Assembly (NCBI RefSeq): GCF_046115505.1 | Contig: NZ_CP170736.1 | Location: 620,001-684,000, forward strand | DNA from: Dellaglioa kimchii | Lineage (GTDB): Bacteria; Bacillota; Bacilli; Lactobacillales; Lactobacillaceae | DNA length: 64,000 nucleotides | Direction: 5' to 3' | Shown: positions 50,295-58,056 of the stretch, piece after piece | Numbering within the stretch: the first letter of the stretch is position 1 | Layout of the letters: every line of letters starts with the position of its first letter | Notes under the pieces: generated by a model | The model's database searches: none | What the model saw: only the letters and a program-made list of their open reading frames with translations | What the model was told of the DNA's origin: nothing | Translations under genes and position numbers: made by a program

Positions 50295-51374
50295 CTACCC
50301 CTTAATGATTGTATCGACAGTTGAACGGTCCAATCCTAGAATTGTTTTTTCAAGTAATTCTTTTGCTGCTTCATAGTCTCTGATTGAGAACATTGTTTGA
50401 TGCGTATGAATATAACGTGCACAAACGCCAATAACAGAACTTGGAATACCATTATTTGCTGTTTGAGCTGCGCCAGCATCGGTACCACCTTGAGAAACAA
50501 AGTACTGATAAGGAATATTGTTATCCGAAGCAGTATCCAATAAAAATTCTTTTAATCTAGGAAGTGTTACTAATCTTGGATCATAAATTCTGATTAACGT
50601 TCCTTCGCCAAGATGCCCAAATGTTCCTTTTGTTGTTTCAATATCATTTGCGGCTGAACAGTCGACAGCAAAAAACAAATCAGGTTTCAGCATATTTACT
50701 GCACCTGGTGTGCCTCGTAGTCCAACTTCTTCTTGAACATTAGCACCAGCGAATAAAGTATTTGGTAATGTTACGTCTTTTAATTTTTCAAGCGTTTCCA
50801 GTACTGCAGTACAACCATAACGGTTATCCCATGCCTTACTAATAATATTTTTACCATTAGCTGTTTTAATTGTTTCAACATCCGGAACGATATAATCTCC
50901 TGGTGCAATACCAAACTCTTTTGCTTCACTTGCAGATTCAAATCCACCATCAAATAAAATATCATTAATTTGTGGTGTTGCATTTTGATGATTATCACCA
51001 CGCAATAAATGTGGTGATACTGATGAAGAAATTATTGGGTACGTTTGACCTGATCGTGTTGTTAGTGTGAATCGTTGCGAAGAAACAACAAATGGGTTCC
51101 ATCCACCAAGTGGGCGAACTGAAAACAACCCATTGTCATTAATTGCAGCAAGCATGAATCCAACTTCGTCCATATGAGCAGCGGTCATAATTTTAGGTGC
51201 ATTTATATCTGCATTTTTACGGATACCAAAAATTCCACCCAAACCATCCTGAACAACCTCATCAACATTTGGTGTCATTTTTTCGCGCATTACATCACGT
51301 ACGTTATTTTCAAATCCACTTGTTGCCTGAAGTTCAGTCATTGTTTTAACTAAATTAAACGTTTTATCATTCAT
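50295..51374 (-). CDS. pepA: M42 family glutamyl aminopeptidase
   Basis: Cytosolic metallo-aminopeptidase of 359 residues, dodecameric in relatives. The metal ligands are visible: His67 in AAHMDEVG, Asp in KAWDNRYGC, the Glu pair in VQEEVGLRG, Asp in FAVDCSAAND and His in ARYIHTHQT. It corresponds to Bacillus YtoP and lactic acid bacterial PepA, which removes N-terminal Glu or Asp from peptides. The first gene of the pepA-ytpP-usp-ytpR-sftA run. Confidence 0.93.
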   Translation of the reverse strand: MNDKTFNLVKTMTELQATSGFENNVRDVMREKMTPNVDEVVQDGLGGIFGIRKNADINAPKIMTAAHMDEVGFMLAAINDNGLFSVRPLGGWNPFVVSSQRFTLTTRSGQTYPIISSSVSPHLLRGDNHQNATPQINDILFDGGFESASEAKEFGIAPGDYIVPDVETIKTANGKNIISKAWDNRYGCTAVLETLEKLKDVTLPNTLFAGANVQEEVGLRGTPGAVNMLKPDLFFAVDCSAANDIETTKGTFGHLGEGTLIRIYDPRLVTLPRLKEFLLDTASDNNIPYQYFVSQGGTDAGAAQTANNGIPSSVIGVCARYIHTHQTMFSIRDYEAAKELLEKTILGLDRSTVDTIIKG

Positions 51375-51523
51375 ATTAGAAAGCCCCTTTTCATTTTATC
51401 GGACGAATTAGTCACAATTTTGTCTACTCACTTAGCTTAATATCTCTTACTTTATATTATATAATAGTACCATAAAAGAAGCCATGAATGTAGCTTAGTT
51501 ACTATGTAACGGCGTTTTTACAA

Positions 51524-51553
51524 AAAAATCTGGAATTTTTATTCCAGATTTTT
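51524..51553 (-). terminator. Terminator of trmB
   Basis: A perfect 13-bp inverted repeat (51524-51536 and 51541-51553) overlaps the trmB stop codon and ends in T residues on the minus strand. Confidence 0.88.
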
Positions 51554-52198
51554 AGACGTATTAAAATGTGCTTCTAACTTATAGATAGGTTGTCCTTTTT
51601 TACTAAATTTTTCTTCATATTCAGTCATGACATTATCTTCAGCTTCAACGCTTGCATGTAAATCAAGCCAAACTTGATCATAACCCATTCCATACTCATT
51701 TAAACTAACTAATGAGTATTCAAATAAGCCACGATTATCCGTTTTAAATTCAAGATGACCATCATTTTTCATAACTTTTTCATATCCTTTTAAGAAACTG
51801 CCGTGAGTAAGTCGACGTTTAGCCTGTCTTGTTTTAGGCCAAGGATCTGAAAAGTTCAAATAAATACCATCAACTTCATTATCATCAAAAAATTCAGTTA
51901 CCGAATCACCGTTACCTAAAATTAATTGTAAATTTGGGATTTGTGCTTCAACTTGTTTCTTCAACGTAATTGCTGCAATTGTTGTTTGCAATTCAATTCC
52001 GATAAAATTATATTCTGGAAATTTTCTAGCCATTCCCATAATAAATCCACCCTTACCCATACCTATTTCAATAAAAAGTGGTTGTTTTTTCTCAAATCTT
52101 GATTGCCATTTACCTTTAAACTGATTAGGTGATGTTACAAGTAGTTCCGGATGTTCTGCAATTAATGGTTCAGCCCATGCTTTATTTCTTAATCTCAA
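51539..52198 (-). CDS. trmB: tRNA (guanine-N7)-methyltransferase
   Basis: Makes m7G46 in the variable loop of tRNAs. The 219 residues show the SAM site FIEIGMGKGGFI, the acidic end of strand two (FIGIELQ) and the catalytic LNFSDPWPKTRQAKRRL. The start is placed at TTG 52198, giving the family N-terminus MRLRNKAW and a 9-base spacing from GAGG; the ATG at 52213 overlaps that site. Confidence 0.94.
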   Translation of the reverse strand: MRLRNKAWAEPLIAEHPELLVTSPNQFKGKWQSRFEKKQPLFIEIGMGKGGFIMGMARKFPEYNFIGIELQTTIAAITLKKQVEAQIPNLQLILGNGDSVTEFFDDNEVDGIYLNFSDPWPKTRQAKRRLTHGSFLKGYEKVMKNDGHLEFKTDNRGLFEYSLVSLNEYGMGYDQVWLDLHASVEAEDNVMTEYEEKFSKKGQPIYKLEAHFNTSKNLE

Positions 52199-52228
52199 CT
52201 TATATATCCTCATTTCGTTTGATAAAGT

Positions 52229-52267
52229 AAGTGGGGCTAGAACGTATTAATCGTTTTAGCCCCACTA
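52229..52267. terminator. Hairpin between ytmP and trmB
   Basis: A stem of about 15 bp with one mismatch around GTGGGGCT/AGCCCCAC lies between the two genes. The T run on the minus strand is weak (ACTTACTTT), so it may be an attenuator rather than a full terminator. Confidence 0.55.
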
Positions 52268-52270
52268 CTT

Positions 52271-53059
52271 TTAATCTGTTTTCATATTATATTTTTGTAA
52301 TTCTATTATTGCCTGATTCATTTCATGAAATCGACTTAACTGATGCGCTTTTTTTATTCGTTGTAATTTTGCTATTATAATGTACCAGTTTATTCTGTTT
52401 AATAAATCGTTATTCTCCAATGACTCATGATAGCCACTCAGCCAGCTACTCCATTGTGTATCCGGAATATATTCAGACATAACTAAGCTCAAATCCATAG
52501 CAGGATCAGCAATTTTTGCTGACTCCCAATCAACTAAATATAATTGATTAGTATCAGACTGTAACCAATTTCGATGATTCAAATCACCATGGCAAACTGT
52601 ATACTTATCCGTTGACAGTTCAGGTTGATGCTCATTCAATTGCTTAAACATTTTTGATAGTAAAGGGTGCTGCTTTAAATCATCACTTAAATCGTCAAAA
52701 TAATTAGCTAATAAGCCACTAGGCGTGATAACTTCTCCACCTACCTGACTTAACATATTTTTTAATTGCTTTGAGCGATGAATTTTAGATAATAATTCAG
52801 GAACCATTTTTTGATCCATTTCATCAGAATGAAGGTTTCGTCCATTTAGCCACTCTTGTGCAGTTATTGTATCTCCACTTGAGATTCGCTTAGTCCAAAT
52901 TAATTTTGGTGTAATACCAGCAACTGAGAGCGCAGCTAAAAAAGGTGACATATTTTGTTTCAAAAACACTTTTTCTTGTGCACGTGTACCCATGTATGCA
53001 GTGCCTGTATCTCCACCAATTGGTAACAATTGCCAACCGGGATCTAAATTAAAATCCAT
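52271..53059 (-). CDS. ytmP: Phosphotransferase family protein (choline/aminoglycoside kinase fold)
   Basis: A protein kinase-like fold enzyme of 262 residues. The Brenner motif CHGDLNHRNWL carries the catalytic Asp, and the metal-binding LVDWESAKIADPAMDL follows. The N-terminal GTAYMGTRAQEKVFLK has the nucleotide-binding Lys. It matches Bacillus YtmP, which lies next to trmB. The substrate is unknown. There is no sign of drug-resistance gene context. Confidence 0.9.
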   Translation of the reverse strand: MDFNLDPGWQLLPIGGDTGTAYMGTRAQEKVFLKQNMSPFLAALSVAGITPKLIWTKRISSGDTITAQEWLNGRNLHSDEMDQKMVPELLSKIHRSKQLKNMLSQVGGEVITPSGLLANYFDDLSDDLKQHPLLSKMFKQLNEHQPELSTDKYTVCHGDLNHRNWLQSDTNQLYLVDWESAKIADPAMDLSLVMSEYIPDTQWSSWLSGYHESLENNDLLNRINWYIIIAKLQRIKKAHQLSRFHEMNQAIIELQKYNMKTD

Positions 53060-53121
53060 TCTATTATTACCTCTTTTTCCGGACTAAGCTCTAATACTAT
53101 AGTTTCATCTTACAAACATCA

Positions 53122-54342
53122 CTATTGTACGTCAAGGATTTTTTTAACTCTGGTAACTAAGTAAAAATTAGTAAACAGCATTATTTCTACCAAACTCACC
53201 AAAATACCATAGCCCATCATTAAAAATTGTCCTGTACCAATATAGATTGCGATATTAAAAAGTACTGCACTTACACTTATAATTGTTAAAGTAAATTTTT
53301 TGAAATTCTTAATTTGATACTCTTTTCCTTTTGGATATAATCGAGTAAAAATAATATTATCGTAATGTTTTGCAAAAGGTAACAATTGAAAACCAATCAG
53401 ATAAATAAATAAAATTAAAAACGCGATTGCTAGCCACCCATTTGAAATAAATGCAATAATTAGCGCCCCAATTAGAGTTAATCTAATAAATAAGCCACTA
53501 AATTCAGTTCCGCGAATAAATCCCCTTGCATATAAAAATGTATAAACATTTGCATCATCTTTTTTAATATGATTTAAAATGAAATCAAGGTACACTCTTC
53601 TCTTAACATTTCCTCTAACCATTGGTACATCAGTAAATAAATTAAAGAAACGGTAAATCCCTAACATTCTATTTTCTTCAAAACTGATTGCTTTTTTCCA
53701 ATCAAAAATTTCCTTAAATCCTTTTGCAGCTAGCTGATTCAAAACAAAGCTACTTAAAATAGCAACAATAAAACTCAGAATAAACGTACTATATAACCCA
53801 AGGATATAAAGTAAAGTAGGCAATAAAATATTAACTAATTTGATACTTCCCCAACTAAACCGATTATTTTGATATTTTTCAAGTAATGAAATGACTAACC
53901 AATTATTTTTCAAGCTTAGTTGCGTTAAAATTAAAAAAATAATGTTGATTACTGAAATTTTCATCCCAATCATCATAAATGGGATGAGTAACACAATAAA
54001 TCCAACCTGCATTAAACTGGCCATAACTGTTGAATAGCGTTTTGCCTTTTTTAAATAACTAATTAATGCATGTTCCTGTGGTAAAAGAAAAACAATATCC
54101 GCTTCTTTTAATAACGTACTTAAACGGCCAATTTGTAAAATCACCAGTAACCCAATCACTACTGCAGGTCGATACCAAACCAAATTAACTGGCATCACCT
54201 TTAACCCATTTGAATAAGCTAAACCAAGTCCACCAACAAAAAACATAATTGCAACAACAAAATGATCATTTAAAACATATCGTAAATATTTTAATAGTAA
54301 TAACTGGTGGCTTTTTAAACGTGTTGTCCATAAGTCTTTCAT
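53122..54342 (-). CDS. ecsB: ABC transporter permease EcsB
   Basis: Membrane subunit of the Ecs ABC transporter. The 406 residues have about 9-10 hydrophobic segments and a central cytoplasmic stretch containing the family motif around FNLFTDVPMVRGNVKRRVYLD. In Bacillus, Ecs affects secretion, competence and the site-2 protease RasP. It overlaps ecsA by 4 bases, which links the two translations. Confidence 0.92.
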   Translation of the reverse strand: MKDLWTTRLKSHQLLLLKYLRYVLNDHFVVAIMFFVGGLGLAYSNGLKVMPVNLVWYRPAVVIGLLVILQIGRLSTLLKEADIVFLLPQEHALISYLKKAKRYSTVMASLMQVGFIVLLIPFMMIGMKISVINIIFLILTQLSLKNNWLVISLLEKYQNNRFSWGSIKLVNILLPTLLYILGLYSTFILSFIVAILSSFVLNQLAAKGFKEIFDWKKAISFEENRMLGIYRFFNLFTDVPMVRGNVKRRVYLDFILNHIKKDDANVYTFLYARGFIRGTEFSGLFIRLTLIGALIIAFISNGWLAIAFLILFIYLIGFQLLPFAKHYDNIIFTRLYPKGKEYQIKNFKKFTLTIISVSAVLFNIAIYIGTGQFLMMGYGILVSLVEIMLFTNFYLVTRVKKILDVQ

Positions 54343-55076
54343 TTTGTTACCTCTTCCTTAGTTAGACCAAGATAAATTTCATCTAAGGAAGCATCTGGAT
54401 TCTTATAAGCTTGTCTTAATTCAACCATTGTTCCTTGTGTTTTAATTTCACCTTTATTTAATAAAATGAACCAATCGCAATACTTTTCAGCTGTGGCTAA
54501 AACGTGAGTTGACATTAAAACACTTGCCCCACGCTTCTTTTCAGAAACAATTAACTCTAATAAATCGTTAATTGCTAAAGGATCTAACCCGAGAAATGGT
54601 TCATCAATAACATAAAAATCAGATTCTGTTAAAAAAGCACAGACAATCATAACTTTTTGTTTCATTCCTTTTGAAAAGTTAGCGGGAAACCATTCTAATT
54701 TGTTATCAAGTCTAAATATTTTAAGTAATTCATTAGCTTTTTTCCATGCTTTAGTTTCATTCAATCCATAAGCCATCATTGAGAGTTCAATGTGTTCTTT
54801 TAATGTTAATTCTTCATAAAGAATAGGCGTTTCAGGAATATATGCTAAATGTGATTTATAAGCCTGGCTATCTTCCCTTAAGGTTACGCCATTTAATTTA
54901 ATAGTTCCTTTTTGTGGGGTTAATAGCCCAATTATATGATTGATTGTAGTCGATTTACCTGCACCATTTAAACCAATTAAGCCAACGACATTTCCAGGTT
55001 TAACTTCAAAAGAAATATCTTTTAAAACTGGTATTTGAGAGTAACCACCCACTAAATTTTTAACTTCTAATGTCAT
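54339..55076 (-). CDS. ecsA: ABC transporter ATP-binding protein EcsA
   Basis: Cytosolic ATPase of 245 residues. Walker A GLNGAGKS at 35-42, a signature of NFSKGMKQKV in place of LSGGQ, and Walker B FYVIDEPFLGLDP followed by the switch His in MSTHVLA. It pairs with EcsB. It is divergent from hit, with 114 bases between the starts, exactly the Bacillus arrangement. Confidence 0.94.
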   Translation of the reverse strand: MTLEVKNLVGGYSQIPVLKDISFEVKPGNVVGLIGLNGAGKSTTINHIIGLLTPQKGTIKLNGVTLREDSQAYKSHLAYIPETPILYEELTLKEHIELSMMAYGLNETKAWKKANELLKIFRLDNKLEWFPANFSKGMKQKVMIVCAFLTESDFYVIDEPFLGLDPLAINDLLELIVSEKKRGASVLMSTHVLATAEKYCDWFILLNKGEIKTQGTMVELRQAYKNPDASLDEIYLGLTKEEVTK

Positions 55077-55149
55077 TTTCTAATTCCCCATTTACAATTT
55101 ATTTATGCCTTTAATTATATCATATTATGGTGAATTATCATTCATGATG

Positions 55150-55155
55150 TATAAT
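55150..55155 (+). promoter_or_regulatory. -10 box of hit
   Basis: A perfect TATAAT lies about 35 bases before the hit start. The -35 region is poorly conserved. Confidence 0.5.
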
Positions 55156-55190
55156 AAAAGTATTAACTAACTTTGAAAGAAGGCAAACAT

Positions 55191-55637
55191 ATGACTGACT
55201 GTATTTTTTGTAAAATTATTGCCAATGATATTCCTAGTTTCACCGTATACGAAGATGAAGACATTAAAGCATTTCTTGATATCTCACAAACAACCCCAGG
55301 ACATACACTTGTAATTCCAAAAAAACATGTTGCTAATATTTTTGAATATGACCAAGCACTCGCTAGTAAAGTTTTTGCTAAAATTCCAATGATTGCTTCC
55401 GCAATTAAAGTAAGCAATCCAGATATTCAGGGGATGAATATCGTCAATAATAACGGAGAATTAGCTTATCAATCTGTTTTTCACTCACATTTTCATTTAA
55501 TTCCTAGATACTCAACAAAAGATACTTTTAAAATGTCATTCAAGGATAATTCTAAGAAGTACACGTCCGAGCAACTTGAATCAATTATGACGTCAATCAA
55601 GAATGAGATTGGAGAAAATAATGTCAAAAACATTTAA
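55191..55637 (+). CDS. hit: HIT family nucleotide hydrolase
   Basis: Cytosolic nucleotide hydrolase/transferase of the HINT/FHIT superfamily with 148 residues. The histidine triad is His98, His100 and His102 in FHSHFHLIP; Cys4 and Cys7 (DCIFCK) are zinc ligands. Members remove AMP from lysyl-AMP or nucleoside phosphoramidates. The start is the ATG at 55191, 7 bases after GAAGG. It overlaps the next gene by 17 bases. Confidence 0.95.
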   Translation: MTDCIFCKIIANDIPSFTVYEDEDIKAFLDISQTTPGHTLVIPKKHVANIFEYDQALASKVFAKIPMIASAIKVSNPDIQGMNIVNNNGELAYQSVFHSHFHLIPRYSTKDTFKMSFKDNSKKYTSEQLESIMTSIKNEIGENNVKNI

Positions 55638-55944
55638 ACGAATTAGTTTATTATCAATTATTGGTGGATCAGCATACTATGCTTATAATCATAGAGATGA
55701 ACTTATTACTTTTGTTACAGACAAAAAAGTTCAATTAAAGGCAGATTTTTCTGACTATCAAAATGATATCAACCGCGTAACTAATTCATCAAAAAAGATG
55801 CAATATGCCACAGATCATCTGAATACGATTATAGAAGAAACTCTACCCATCGTCGATTCCATTAGTAATCGTATAGAAAAGTTTACTTATGAGATTGAGC
55901 CAAATATAAATAAAATTAATAAAAAATTAGAAAAATATCAATAA
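55621..55944 (+). CDS. Small membrane-anchored YtxH-like protein
   Basis: A protein of 107 residues with one N-terminal hydrophobic helix (about 7-24, ISLLSIIGGSAYYAY) and a long charged helix with coiled-coil features. This general layout resembles YtxH/YhaH proteins encoded in this location in Bacillus and lactobacilli; the function is not known. GGAG lies 6 bases before the ATG, inside hit, and the start overlaps the hit gene by 17 bases. Confidence 0.82.
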   Translation: MSKTFKRISLLSIIGGSAYYAYNHRDELITFVTDKKVQLKADFSDYQNDINRVTNSSKKMQYATDHLNTIIEETLPIVDSISNRIEKFTYEIEPNINKINKKLEKYQ

Positions 55945-56079
55945 ATTAGGCTTTTAAAAGTTTGATTTTTTTGTGAATTTTCGGTCAATTACTTTCATTA
56001 TATGATAATTATGTTATATTAAACGTATTAGTCTTTCATTGAGAAGACAAAAAATTTAAGAAATAGGATGTGTTAGGTT

Positions 56080-56985
56080 ATGAAAAAATGGCTTGTTGCT
56101 TTAGCCGGCGTACTATTAACATTTACATTAGCGGGTTGTGGGAGCTCAACAGTTGCAACTACTTCAGGTGGTAAGGTTACAGAAAGTGCTTACTACGACA
56201 GTTTGAAGAAAACTTCAAGTGGTACATCAATTTTACAACAAATGATTTTGAACAAAGTATTAGAAAAACAATATGGTGATGATGTTTCTGATAAAGAAGT
56301 CACAAAACAATACGATACTTATAAAGCTCAATATGGTTCAAGTTTCTCATCTGTCTTATCACAAAACAGTATGACAAAGACTAGTTTTAAAGCAGAATTA
56401 CGTTCTAACTTACTTTTAAAAGCTGCTGTTAAACATTACAGTGATTTAAGTTCTACTGCTGTAGATAAGCAATGGGAAGAATACCAACCAACTATTACAG
56501 TTCAACGTATTCAAGTTGCTTCAAAGTCAGATGCAGAAAAAATCATCAAACAACTTGATGAACAAAAAACTGCTAAAAAGTTAACTGACAAATTTACTGC
56601 ATTAGCTAAATCAAAATCAACTGATACAACTTCTGCAAGTACTGGTGGTACATTAGCTGCATTTAACAATACAGATACAACACTTACAGCAGAATTTAAA
56701 AAAGCTGCATTTGATTTAAAACAAGGTAAATATACAACTACACCTGTTAAAACAACAGCAGGTTATGATGTAATCTTGAGTGTTAAAAATGCTGGTAAAG
56801 GTAAAAAAGCCGATCACATTTCTGACTTAAAAGAACAAATTGTTACTGAAACTATGGCTGACTCAACTAAATTACAAAAAATTGTTGGTAAAGTTCTTAA
56901 AAAAGGTAACGTATCAATCAAAGATGATGACTTGAAAGATGTTCTTTCAAGCTACTTATCATCATCTTCTTCATCTTCAAAATAA
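56080..56985 (+). CDS. prsA: Foldase lipoprotein PrsA
   Basis: Membrane-anchored peptidyl-prolyl isomerase that folds secreted proteins outside the membrane. The 301 residues have a signal peptide with lipobox LAGC (Cys20 lipidated), an N-terminal helical chaperone domain, and a parvulin domain (about 140-235) with VQRIQVASKSDAEKII, STGGTLAAF and KTTAGYDVILSV. The end is a Ser-rich tail. Catalytic parvulin residues are partly degenerate, so it may act mostly as a chaperone. It is convergent with yhaM. Confidence 0.94.
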   Translation: MKKWLVALAGVLLTFTLAGCGSSTVATTSGGKVTESAYYDSLKKTSSGTSILQQMILNKVLEKQYGDDVSDKEVTKQYDTYKAQYGSSFSSVLSQNSMTKTSFKAELRSNLLLKAAVKHYSDLSSTAVDKQWEEYQPTITVQRIQVASKSDAEKIIKQLDEQKTAKKLTDKFTALAKSKSTDTTSASTGGTLAAFNNTDTTLTAEFKKAAFDLKQGKYTTTPVKTTAGYDVILSVKNAGKGKKADHISDLKEQIVTETMADSTKLQKIVGKVLKKGNVSIKDDDLKDVLSSYLSSSSSSSK

Positions 56986-56995
56986 ATACATCAAA

Positions 56996-57024
56996 ACATC
57001 AGATTATATCTGGTGTTTTTTTTT
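56996..57024 (+). terminator. Terminator of prsA
   Basis: A 9-bp stem with one G-U pair (56996-57004 and 57008-57016) is followed by nine T residues on the plus strand. Confidence 0.85.
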
Positions 57025-57028
57025 CGAA

Positions 57029-57067
57029 AAAAATATCTCAATGGAATTTATCCATTGAGATATTTTT
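57029..57067 (-). terminator. Terminator of the yhaO-yhaN-yhaM operon
   Basis: A perfect 17-bp inverted repeat (57029-57045 and 57051-57067) lies 4 bases after the yhaM stop, with T residues on the minus strand. Confidence 0.9.
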
Positions 57068-57071
57068 CAAT

Positions 57072-58046
57072 TTAATTATTTGTTACATTACTGTCAGCAT
57101 GTGGTTTATAGAAATTTCGACCATCCATACCAAATATACGTTCAGAAAATTCGCCCTCTTCTGTATGAGCCAATGACCCTTTCAACATTTGAATTGATGC
57201 ATCAATATTATCAATTTGATGTAAAACATCTGCTTCAATTAAATGAGGTTGCACTGGTGAACCATACTCTAGTAACCCATGATGAGCAAGAACAACGTGA
57301 CGTAATAAAATCATGTCTTCTGTCTGAAGATCAATTTTTAGTTCACCTGCTGCTTTAACAATTTCTTCATCGATTAATACAATATGCCCAATTAAATTTC
57401 CAGCTAATGTATAAGTTGTTGCCACAGAACCTGATAATTCGATTGTTTTTCCTAAATCATGTAAAATCACACCTGCGTAAAGTAATGGTGCATTAATCAC
57501 ATCACCATATTCAGCAACAATTGATTTAGCTAATCGCAACATTGAAAGTGTATGGTAGGCTAACCCACCAGAAAATGCGTGATGATTTTTCTTTGCAGCG
57601 GGATAACTGAAAAAATCATCATGTTTTTCGGCAATGAGATATCTTACAATTCGATTCCAATTTGGGTTTGTAATTTCAAAAATAGCTTTGTTAAATTCTT
57701 CTTCCATCTCATCTTTTTTCATTGGTGCACTAACGACAAATTGACTCGGATCATTAGGTTCATCCTCTTCAGTCAATCTAATATGATAGATTTTCATCTG
57801 TGGATTATTTTGGTAAACTTCACGTTTTCCTTTGATGAAAGCTACTTTTCCCGTTTGAAATTGTTCAATTGCCTCTGGCGTTGCATCCCAAAGTTTTGCG
57901 CTAATTTGTCCTGAACTATCTTCAAAATTAAATGCAATAAATTGCTTATTATTCTTTGTATTTCTAACTTCTGCACTCTTAATTAAAACAAATAATGCCA
58001 CGTTTTCGTCAACTTTATATTCAAATATTTTTTTCTCTTGTGCCAT
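57072..58046 (-). CDS. yhaM: 3'-5' exoribonuclease YhaM
   Basis: Trims RNA and single-stranded DNA from the 3' end. The 324 residues have an N-terminal OB fold (residues 10-90) and a C-terminal HD domain with AYHTLSMLRLA, ILHDLGKTIEL and VVLAHHG. The start at 58046 has GGAGG 6 bases upstream; an ATG at 58052 falls directly on the site. It is last in the yhaO-yhaN-yhaM operon, 10 bases from yhaN. Confidence 0.95.
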   Translation of the reverse strand: MAQEKKIFEYKVDENVALFVLIKSAEVRNTKNNKQFIAFNFEDSSGQISAKLWDATPEAIEQFQTGKVAFIKGKREVYQNNPQMKIYHIRLTEEDEPNDPSQFVVSAPMKKDEMEEEFNKAIFEITNPNWNRIVRYLIAEKHDDFFSYPAAKKNHHAFSGGLAYHTLSMLRLAKSIVAEYGDVINAPLLYAGVILHDLGKTIELSGSVATTYTLAGNLIGHIVLIDEEIVKAAGELKIDLQTEDMILLRHVVLAHHGLLEYGSPVQPHLIEADVLHQIDNIDASIQMLKGSLAHTEEGEFSERIFGMDGRNFYKPHADSNVTNN

Positions 58047-58056
58047 ATCCATCCTC